NCBI GenBank assembly: GCA_937873715.1
Contig: CALMYJ010000031.1
Coordinates: 1 to 64,000, forward strand
From: an uncultured Chitinophagaceae bacterium
Lineage (GTDB): Bacteria; Bacteroidota; Bacteroidia; Chitinophagales; Chitinophagaceae
Length of the DNA stretch: 64,000 nucleotides
Direction of reading: 5' to 3'
Position 1 is the stretch's first letter. Every line of letters starts with the position of its first letter. Of the stretch, positions 57,804 through 64,000 are shown piece by piece. The notes below the pieces were generated by a model. The model saw nothing but the letters and a program-made list of their open reading frames with translations. It ran no database searches and was not told the DNA's origin. The position numbers were made by a program, and so were the translations under genes.

Positions 57804-58478
57804 ATGAAAAAGATTTTGTTTTTTATCGGTTGGCTGCTGCTGCTTTGCAGCAATACGGTACTTGCACAGAAGGCCATATCAGAGGGTACTATCGTTTATG
57901 ACATAACGGTAAAAACAAACAGCAAAGAGCCACAAATGGCAGATGCTTTTGACGGGGCTACCAGTACGGTATATCTCAAAGGGGCCTTAAGCCGTATAGA
58001 TATGGTAAGCGCCCTGGGTAACGAAAAAACCATTCATGATGCCCGTAAAGGTGATGGGGTTGTATTAAAAGAATACAGTGGGCAAAAACTGATGATAACA
58101 TTTACCCGGGAAAACTGGGCTGCCAAAAATAAAAAGTACGAAAGTGTACAGTTTAAGTACACCGACGAAACAAAAACCATACTGGGATATACCTGCTACA
58201 AAGCTTTGGCAACCCTTCAGGATGGCACTGTAATTACGGTGTTTTATACAAAAGATCTTGTGGCAACCAACAAGGAATACGATAATATGTTCAAAGAATT
58301 GCCGGGGCTTGCAATGGAATATATGTTTGATGACAAGGGTAAACTTCGTTTTACCTATACGGTATCAAAAATTGATTTGAGCCCTGTACCGGTTGTTCGT
58401 TTCGAATATCCCAAAGCCGGTTACCGGGTAATGACGTATGATGAAAGCCTGCAACAAGCGGGGAAAAAGAATAATTAA
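57804..58478 (+). CDS. Secreted GLPGLI/DUF4412-like protein
   Basis: The 224-residue product has a signal peptide (ILFFIGWLLLLCSNTVLAQ) and a beta-rich domain beginning EGTIVYDITVKT. It contains TKTILGYTCYKALATL and a modified GLPG motif (KELPGLAMEYMF). These are features of the Bacteroidota GLPGLI/DUF4412-like secreted proteins, whose role is unknown. Exact family membership is not certain because the GLPGLI motif is imperfect. It converges directly on the PpiC gene: the stops abut at 58478/58479. Confidence 0.7.
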   Translation: MKKILFFIGWLLLLCSNTVLAQKAISEGTIVYDITVKTNSKEPQMADAFDGATSTVYLKGALSRIDMVSALGNEKTIHDARKGDGVVLKEYSGQKLMITFTRENWAAKNKKYESVQFKYTDETKTILGYTCYKALATLQDGTVITVFYTKDLVATNKEYDNMFKELPGLAMEYMFDDKGKLRFTYTVSKIDLSPVPVVRFEYPKAGYRVMTYDESLQQAGKKNN

Positions 58479-59111
58479 CTATAGGAATACCCTCAACATA
58501 AGGGCGTAGCCATCTTCCCTCCTGGGGTTATCCTTAATGGTTACAATATGCAGGCCGGCATTTGTCCACACTTTAAAAATATCTCCCTTTTTATGAGTGG
58601 TAATAGCTTTATCCAGTTGTGGCAACATTACGCCACGTACAAACCATCCTAAATCTCCGCCGCTTACCGATGTGTTGTAATCGGCACTGTATGTAGCCGC
58701 CATCGACTCAAATGTTGTTTCTCCTGTTTGAATTCTTTTTATGATACTGCTGGCAAGTGAGTCGGCAAATTTTGGTTTAAATACCGCCGTATCTAACACA
58801 ATATGGCTTACATGATAAAAGGTATTGGGTTGCTTGGCCAGTATCTTTACAAGTATTTTATTGTTTTTAAAGGGGCCATATACTTTGCCCGTTTTACCTT
58901 TTGATGCCAGGCTATCGGCAAGGCCAACAAAAGATGTGCTGCTGAATACCGCAACCGTATCGATGGAATATTTTTTCTTCAGCCGCAATTTTACATAACC
59001 CTCGGGATCGGGGGTGGTTTCCAGTTCTTTTTTTATTTGTGCTAAATTTTGTGCCCTAATGGTGCAGGTTAGCAACAGCAAACCCATTAGCAGGAATAAG
59101 TTTTTTTTCAA
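58479..59111 (-). CDS. Secreted PpiC-type peptidyl-prolyl isomerase
   Basis: The 210-residue product has a signal peptide (FLLMGLLLLTCTIRAQ) and a C-terminal parvulin domain (about 110-205): HVSHIVLDTAVFKPKFADSL, GETTFESMAATYSADYNTS, GGDLGWFVRGVMLPQLDKAI, then VWTNAGLHIVTIKD. It probably aids folding of exported proteins. The N-terminal half (YVKLRLKKKYSIDTV) may be a divergent chaperone part. Its ATG overlaps the DUF1801 stop by four bases, so the two are coupled. Confidence 0.85.
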   Translation of the reverse strand: MKKNLFLLMGLLLLTCTIRAQNLAQIKKELETTPDPEGYVKLRLKKKYSIDTVAVFSSTSFVGLADSLASKGKTGKVYGPFKNNKILVKILAKQPNTFYHVSHIVLDTAVFKPKFADSLASSIIKRIQTGETTFESMAATYSADYNTSVSGGDLGWFVRGVMLPQLDKAITTHKKGDIFKVWTNAGLHIVTIKDNPRREDGYALMLRVFL

Positions 59112-59506
59112 CGCTGCTTTATTTTTTTCTTTTTTAAAAAAGGAATTTTATTTCTTTTAGCTTCCTCATTCCAGTGAGCTGCTGCAGCCAGCATTTCGGG
59201 TATATTCTTAAGGGTAATATCTTTTAACTGCTTTACAGCTACTGAGGCTATAATAGTTCTGCCCTTTATTTCCAGATGTGGAAATGCTGTGGTAAGCTGG
59301 GCTCCGCGGCAAAACGCCAGGTAAATGCCTTCTTTGCTGGTGTTGATGTAGCAAAACATACCATAGTAATGGTAAAAAGGGAGTTTAAAACTCAGTTTTT
59401 CCTCTACCCCCGGTATATATGAGAAGATAATTTTTCTGAGCGCCCGGGCAATTTGTTGTTCTGCCTCAGGTAATGCTTCAATCCAGGCATCCACTTTTGC
59501 AGTCAT
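59108..59506 (-). CDS. DUF1801 domain protein
   Basis: The 132-residue product matches DUF1801 (YdhG-like): VDAWIEALPEAEQQIARAL, LRKIIFSYIPGVEEKLSFKLP, YHYYGMFCYIN and the C-terminal RTIIASVAVKQLKDI. These are small cytosolic alpha/beta proteins with no settled function. It sits one base downstream of the DUF4954 gene stop and overlaps the PpiC gene by four bases, so three minus-strand genes form one transcript. Confidence 0.85.
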   Translation of the reverse strand: MTAKVDAWIEALPEAEQQIARALRKIIFSYIPGVEEKLSFKLPFYHYYGMFCYINTSKEGIYLAFCRGAQLTTAFPHLEIKGRTIIASVAVKQLKDITLKNIPEMLAAAAHWNEEAKRNKIPFLKKKKIKQR

Positions 59507-59507
59507 G

Positions 59508-61625
59508 TTACAGTTTTAATTTCCGGGTAACAGATTTTATTTCTTTTTTCAGTGTATCAAGCGCTTCAGCCTGTTGTTGAATAAAACTGTTGTCTTCAAG
59601 CCTGCCAAGTACCGCATTCATTTCTTCAGTACTGTCGTATACCATTTTCCTGAATGGATTGCTGTAGTCTTTAGCCCTCGATTCGTAAATGTTTTTGTAC
59701 ATCCATGTTTTGGTGTTCACTGCCTGTTGCAGCATTTGTTTAAATGTGGCAGCAGTAAACTGGCGTGGTGTTATATTTAATACTTCAAGCAGGCTGGTGT
59801 AAGCATGGTGCAGCTTATCGGTATCGTAGGCGTTGCCGGCAGCGGTGTAAAAATCATGCACCTGTTGCCAACTGTTGATTTTGCCCGATTTTACCTGGCT
59901 GATAAGTTTTTTCACATCTTCTTCCTGCATCAACTGGCCGCCTATATTCAGCCATTTACTCCGGCTGATTTTTGCGGATAAGGATTTTTTTAAGGCTTCA
60001 AAGCTGGAGAAGTTTTTTTGCCGGGTATATTGAACAAGCTGCAGGGTGGCATAATACTGTACCAGTTCTTTAAACAGTTGAATGGCTTGCGGCACTTTAA
60101 CCACTTCTGTGGTACGGTTACTGTTTTCCCAGTTTTGTACACTGGCAGCTCCTTTATCGTTGGGCTGCATTTGCTGCAGTATTTCCAGTGCATCAAAAAT
60201 TTCATTAATTGTATCTGGCGCAAGGTAAGCGTACTCCAGGCGTTGAATTTTTTTGATGCGGCGGTCCCTGTCGGCATATTTCCAGGCGTTACGTTCAAGT
60301 GCATACATGTTGTACATAAACCAGTATGCCGGCATTACTACCAGTTTGTCGTGTGTAACATCGTTAATCACCAGGCTAAAGGGAACGGGTATGTTCATTT
60401 CTGCCGGGTAATCGCCTTTGGCAATAATGGTAAAGGATGCAAATTTAGAATTGTGTTTGAGGCTTACACATAAGCCCGGCCAAAAGCCCCGGCCGGCAAT
60501 AATTTCACCATCCGGGCTGCGGCTGTTATGGTTGCTGCCAATGGTAGCCCCGGCGGCAATATTACTTTGCCCCATTACCATTGAGGCACATAAAAAAGAG
60601 TTGTTATGGTGTTGTTCGTGTGCCGGAAATATCAGTGAGTTCAACACTTCGCAACAGGATATGGTGGCATTATTGCCGAGGTAAGAGTTAATAAGCCGGG
60701 CACCATATTTAAGCTGCGAATGCGATGCCATAACAAAACGTACCGCTTTTACACCGTAAAATATCCTGCAGCCATAACCAATAATACCGTTTACCAGTTC
60801 GCAGCCTTCGCCTATTTGTGAGGTATTGTTTTCATCGCTCTTGATGGTGAGGTTCTTGAGTTTATTGGCGCCCTTGAGGTAGGCATCGGAGCCGAGGCGA
60901 ACGTCTTTAATAATCTTACAGTTTTTAATTACGGTTCTGTCGCCAATCATACCATAAGCGCCACGTTTATTATTGAATTTACTTTCGGTAAACTCTTTAA
61001 ATTTTTGCAGCAATGCTGTATCTGCCCGGTATTTGCTCCACAGGTATGCATCACCGGGCAGCATACCATCAAAGGGCATTACATTTCTTCCGCCATTTTC
61101 GTTATTCAGTTCCAGCCATACCCTTGCTTTTTCTTCTTCGCCTTCAAAGATGATACCGTTGCCAAATTTATTTTTATCGGTGGCGGCCAGTTCGTTTACA
61201 TTTACAATCATTACTTCGTTGCCAATAATATAATGGCTCATATAGTCTACATTATCAATACTTACGTTATCGCCAAAATCGCAACTGATAATTTTGCTGT
61301 TGTAAAGCCCTACCGGCATACGCAGGTTATGAAACTCCAGGTAAAGCGGTTCCAGTTTGCCAATGCGAACCAGCCCGTGAAATTTGCAGTTCTTAACCAA
61401 TTCGGCCCTGAAAAAATTGGTTACCAAAATTTTATTCCAGTCGTCGGAAGTGTTTCTATTTTGTACCAGCACTTCAATTTCAGATGAGGTAAGGTGCCTG
61501 TATTCGCTGCTCTGTGGCTTTTGTTGAAAGCGCAGGTAATATTCATCTTTACCTTTGGGTAAATATTGCGGCTCTACAAAATTGTATCCTAATTCACTTA
61601 TAGGATGTTTGTTAATGATGTTCAT
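59508..61625 (-). CDS. DUF4954 protein with left-handed beta-helix
   Basis: The 705-residue product belongs to a Bacteroidota family with an N-terminal region of hexapeptide-like turns (RTVIKNCKIIKDVRLGSDAY, AGATIGSNHNSRSPDGEIIA), as in acyltransferases of the LpxA type or nucleotide-sugar pyrophosphorylases, and a long helical C-terminal half (about 430-705). The role is unknown; the hexapeptide part suggests sugar or acyl transfer. It leads a three-gene minus-strand unit with DUF1801 and PpiC proteins. Confidence 0.8.
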   Translation of the reverse strand: MNIINKHPISELGYNFVEPQYLPKGKDEYYLRFQQKPQSSEYRHLTSSEIEVLVQNRNTSDDWNKILVTNFFRAELVKNCKFHGLVRIGKLEPLYLEFHNLRMPVGLYNSKIISCDFGDNVSIDNVDYMSHYIIGNEVMIVNVNELAATDKNKFGNGIIFEGEEEKARVWLELNNENGGRNVMPFDGMLPGDAYLWSKYRADTALLQKFKEFTESKFNNKRGAYGMIGDRTVIKNCKIIKDVRLGSDAYLKGANKLKNLTIKSDENNTSQIGEGCELVNGIIGYGCRIFYGVKAVRFVMASHSQLKYGARLINSYLGNNATISCCEVLNSLIFPAHEQHHNNSFLCASMVMGQSNIAAGATIGSNHNSRSPDGEIIAGRGFWPGLCVSLKHNSKFASFTIIAKGDYPAEMNIPVPFSLVINDVTHDKLVVMPAYWFMYNMYALERNAWKYADRDRRIKKIQRLEYAYLAPDTINEIFDALEILQQMQPNDKGAASVQNWENSNRTTEVVKVPQAIQLFKELVQYYATLQLVQYTRQKNFSSFEALKKSLSAKISRSKWLNIGGQLMQEEDVKKLISQVKSGKINSWQQVHDFYTAAGNAYDTDKLHHAYTSLLEVLNITPRQFTAATFKQMLQQAVNTKTWMYKNIYESRAKDYSNPFRKMVYDSTEEMNAVLGRLEDNSFIQQQAEALDTLKKEIKSVTRKLKL

Positions 61626-61762
61626 GCAAGAATAAAATTGCGGGCAAACAACCGCATTTTTTTTTGATAAGTAGATAAGTTTGCCTGTTAGGCAGCAGTT
61701 AATTTAACGGCTCAAGATAACAATATCATGCCAAATTATACAAGCCTGGTTGTGGGATATAT

Positions 61763-61793
61763 AAAAATGGATAATGCAGGTTACATTATCCAT
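61763..61793 (-). terminator. Rho-independent terminator after glmS
   Basis: On the minus strand ATGGATAATG (61793-61784) pairs perfectly with CATTATCCAT (61776-61767), with a 7-base loop, followed by TTTTATAT. It lies 30 bases after the glmS stop codon. Confidence 0.8.
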
Positions 61794-61823
61794 TATAATT
61801 AAATGAGCAGGCCGGGTAAATTT

Positions 61824-63659
61824 TTATTCTACCGTTACACTTTTGGCCAGGTTCCTGGGTTTGTCTACATCGTAGCCTCGGGCAATGCCTACATAATACG
61901 ATAACAGTTGCAGTGGCACCACACTTAGCATGGGAGCAATAATTTCGTCTGCTTCAGGCACAAAAAATACATCATCGGCCATAGTGGGTATCACTTCATC
62001 TCCTTCGGAGATAATTGCAATTACCTTTCCTTTCCGGGCTTTAATTTCCTGCATGTTGCTTACTATTTTTTCATAGTAGCTGTCTTTGGTGGCAACAAAT
62101 ACTACGGGCAGGGTTTCCGTAACCAGGGCTATGGGCCCGTGCTTCATTTCTGCAGCGGGGTAGCCTTCGGCATGTATGTACGAAATTTCTTTTAGCTTCA
62201 GTGCGCCTTCCAGAGCAATAGGGAAATTATACCCACGGCCAAGGAATAAGGCATCTGCAGCATCTTTATATTTTAAGGCTATGGTTCTTACGGCTTCAGC
62301 ATTTTTTAGCAGGCTTTCTACTTTTTCGGGAACGGCTTCCAGTTCAAAAAGCAGTTTTTGATAACGTTCGTTACTGATGGTGCCTTTTTCTTTGGCTACT
62401 TTAAGGGCAATCATGTTCAATACGGCTAACTGACCCGTAAAGGCCTTGGTGCTGGCTACACCAATTTCGGGGCCGGCATGCGTATAGGCGCCACCGTGGC
62501 TAAGCCTTGCAATAGAGGAGCCTACAGCATTTACAATGCCGAAAATGATAGCGCCCTGCTCTTTTGCTGTTTCAATAGCTACCAGGGTGTCTGCCGTTTC
62601 GCCGCTTTGTGATATAGCAATAATAATATCGCCTTTGTTGATTACCGGGTTGCGGTACCTGAATTCGGAAGCATACTCAACTTCTACTGGTATGCGGCAG
62701 AGTTCCTCAATAATATATTCGGCTACCAGGCCGGCATGCCAACTGGTGCCACAGGCTACGATAATAATACGCTGGGCATTTTTAAAAGCTTCTATATTAT
62801 CCTGTACGCCGCTCATAGTAATAGTACCGGCGCTTGCGTCTAACCTGCCCCGTAAGCAGTCGTGTATGGTGCTGGGTTGTTCAAAAATTTCTTTTATCAT
62901 AAAATGGTCGTAGCCGCCTTTTTCAATGGCTGCCAGTTCCATATCCAGCTTGGTAACAAAGGGGGTTATTTTTTCGTTGCCCAGGTTTTTTAAAATCAGC
63001 TCGTTGGGTTTTACTATGGCCAGTTCATAATCGTTTACATATACCACCTGTTTGGTGTATTCCAGCATAGGGCTGGCATCGCTGCCCAAAAAATGCTCAC
63101 CCTTACCTACACCAATCACCAATGGGCTGCCTTTACGGGCGGCAATAATGGTTTCGGGGTCGTTTTCGTCTATTAATAATATACAATAAGCGCCTGTTAT
63201 TCTTTTGAGTGCAATGCGTACGGCTTCTTCAAGGTTACAGTTGTTGTTCTTTTTTATATCCTCAATAAAGTTCAGCAGCACCTCAGTATCGGTATCGCTG
63301 GTAAAACTGTAGCCTTTATTAAGCAGGTCTTTTTTGAGTTGTGCATAGTTTTCGATAATGCCATTATGTATCATGGCAAACTGGCCGCTGGCTGAGCGGT
63401 GGGGGTGGGCATTACGGTCGTTAGGCTCGCCATGTGTAGCCCAGCGGGTATGGCCAATACCAATATGGGAGTGCAGGTTGGCACCAACGATGGATTCTTC
63501 CAGGTCGGCCACTTTACCTTTTTTCTTATATACTTTAAGCCCGCCATTGAGCAAAGCCACACCGGCACTGTCGTAGCCCCGGTATTCCAGTCGTTTTAAG
63601 CCTTTGATAACGATGGGATAAGCTTCCCGTGGGCCGGTATAACCAACAATTCCACACAT
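61824..63659 (-). CDS. glmS: Glutamine:fructose-6-phosphate aminotransferase (isomerising)
   Basis: GlmS makes glucosamine 6-phosphate, the first step toward UDP-GlcNAc for peptidoglycan and lipopolysaccharide. I start it at the ATG ending at 63659, so the mature N-terminus is Cys (CGIVGYTGPREAYPIV), as required for the glutaminase nucleophile; the open frame runs 59 codons further upstream but through the leader. The 611-residue product has the glutaminase domain (GHTRWATHGEPNDRNAHPH) and two SIS domains (ACGTSWHAGL, ISQSGETADTL, LEGALKLKEISYIHAEGYPA), ending KPRNLAKSVTVE. Confidence 0.97.
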   Translation of the reverse strand: MCGIVGYTGPREAYPIVIKGLKRLEYRGYDSAGVALLNGGLKVYKKKGKVADLEESIVGANLHSHIGIGHTRWATHGEPNDRNAHPHRSASGQFAMIHNGIIENYAQLKKDLLNKGYSFTSDTDTEVLLNFIEDIKKNNNCNLEEAVRIALKRITGAYCILLIDENDPETIIAARKGSPLVIGVGKGEHFLGSDASPMLEYTKQVVYVNDYELAIVKPNELILKNLGNEKITPFVTKLDMELAAIEKGGYDHFMIKEIFEQPSTIHDCLRGRLDASAGTITMSGVQDNIEAFKNAQRIIIVACGTSWHAGLVAEYIIEELCRIPVEVEYASEFRYRNPVINKGDIIIAISQSGETADTLVAIETAKEQGAIIFGIVNAVGSSIARLSHGGAYTHAGPEIGVASTKAFTGQLAVLNMIALKVAKEKGTISNERYQKLLFELEAVPEKVESLLKNAEAVRTIALKYKDAADALFLGRGYNFPIALEGALKLKEISYIHAEGYPAAEMKHGPIALVTETLPVVFVATKDSYYEKIVSNMQEIKARKGKVIAIISEGDEVIPTMADDVFFVPEADEIIAPMLSVVPLQLLSYYVGIARGYDVDKPRNLAKSVTVE

Positions 63660-63681
63660 AAATAATTTATTTAGTACACCT

Positions 63682-63743
63682 AAATACAGGCACTGGTATG
63701 CATGCTGCCAGGGTAATTGATAAGAATGTGCCTGCCTGTATTT
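63682..63743 (-). promoter_or_regulatory. Inverted repeat in the glmS leader
   Basis: AAATACAGGCA (63682-63692) and TGCCTGTATTT (63733-63743) are a perfect 11-bp inverted repeat, with an inner CTGG/CCAG pair (63693-63696 with 63708-63711). It lies 23-84 bases upstream of the glmS ATG. It may be a protein operator or a leader hairpin. It does not resemble the glmS ribozyme. Confidence 0.45.
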
Positions 63744-63818
63744 TGAGGCGTTGCAAATTAACGAAAATGTGTGCAATAACTGTAAATGTACTTTGGCGCA
63801 GGCGGAAGCGGTATGGAA

Positions 63819-63852
63819 TAAAAAAGTTCCATGCACGGCATGAAACTTTTTT
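63819..63852. terminator. Terminator upstream of glmS
   Basis: An AAAAAAGTT-CATGC stem (63820-63834 with 63838-63852, one mismatch) with a 3-base loop and A/T runs on both sides can act in either direction. It probably ends the minus-strand transcript of the gene at the right edge. Confidence 0.7.
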
Positions 63853-63868
63853 AGTTGTGGTTTAATGG

Positions 63869-64000
63869 CTATACTGTGGTTGTTTTCTTTTCTTTTTTCT
63901 TTTTAAAATCATCTTCGGTGGCTTCGCCAATGATTATTTTTCCGAAGCTGGATTTTATATTGATTTTTGCAGCACCTGACCCACTTTTACCCTCATATTC
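63869..64000 (-). CDS. C-terminal end of an unknown protein, cut by the window edge
   Basis: On the minus strand a frame open at the window edge encodes 43 residues and ends at TAG (63871-63869). It reads EYEGKSGSGAAKINIKSSFG, then KIIIGEATEDDFKKKKEKK and TTTV. The INIKSSFGKIIIGE part looks like the repeating strands at the end of a DUF4097-type beta-helical adhesin-like domain, and the tail is strongly basic. Too little is present for a firm call. Confidence 0.55.
   Translation of the reverse strand, partial: EYEGKSGSGAAKINIKSSFGKIIIGEATEDDFKKKKEKKTTTV

Noticed and set aside
63660..63760. glmS ribozyme
   Set aside because: The leader has a simple inverted repeat but none of the ribozyme core sequence or the pseudoknotted layout.
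63660..63836. Longer GlmS N-terminus
   Set aside because: The catalytic cysteine must follow the initiator methionine; the extra residues come from the leader.

Overview
The window is a piece of a Bacteroidota chromosome, most likely from the Chitinophagaceae. The evidence is promoters of the TTTG-N19-21-TAnnTTTG type, weak Shine-Dalgarno sites, a division penicillin-binding protein with one PASTA domain, a one-domain ATP synthase epsilon subunit paired with atpD away from the other ATP synthase genes, and lineage-typical families (DUF4954, FtsL-like, GLPGLI/DUF4412-like, PID-CTERM-like). The family-level placement is inference from protein style; no rRNA is present to confirm it.

Layout. 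1-370: a small membrane protein between two terminators. 430-13340: the S10 and spc ribosomal protein clusters in canonical order (rpsJ to rplO), then secY and map; the alpha-operon genes that usually follow are absent. 13341-13788: a gene-free stretch with a CATAG-rich palindromic repeat and a candidate structured small RNA on the minus strand. 13789-19713 (minus): DUF1330 and DUF4870 proteins, the glycerol genes glpK-glpD-glpF, and a secreted M28 peptidase. 20202-26877: atpD-atpC, a PlsC-type acyltransferase, purine nucleoside phosphorylase, a decayed patch with a truncated AraC-type regulator, YqgE/AlgH, an orphan sensor kinase and a DUF3052 protein. 27028-44294: the complete dcw cluster mraZ-rsmH-ftsL-ftsI-murE-mraY-murD-ftsW-murG-murC-ftsQ-ftsA-ftsZ, led by a period-10 MraZ operator and a group of DnaA-box-like sites. 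44393-51169: a four-gene cassette, type III DNA methyltransferase (mod), AlbA_2/GHKL ATPase, ParA-like ATPase and type III restriction helicase-nuclease (res), with its own promoter, sitting between ftsZ and gcvP. 51193-64000: gcvP, a flavin-binding oxidase-like protein, rplY, yidC, a secreted GLPGLI/DUF4412-like protein, a PpiC isomerase with a DUF1801 protein and a DUF4954 beta-helix protein, glmS, and the tail of one more gene.

The most interesting part is the mod/AlbA_2/ParA/res operon. Its genes are joined by ATGA overlaps, so the two extra ATPases look like integral parts of a modified type III restriction system. The res gene carries an in-frame TAA at codon 26, where relatives would be expected to have a sense codon, followed at once by a TTG codon in the same frame. 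This is either a disabling nonsense mutation, a stop-restart arrangement, or a sequence error. Other points worth checking are the candidate small RNA near 13.6 kb, the DnaA-box group and MraZ operator before mraZ, the protein-like reading frame after the L23 stop codon, the tandem-word spacers of the ribosomal cluster, the duplicated segment before murD, and the inverted repeat in the glmS leader.
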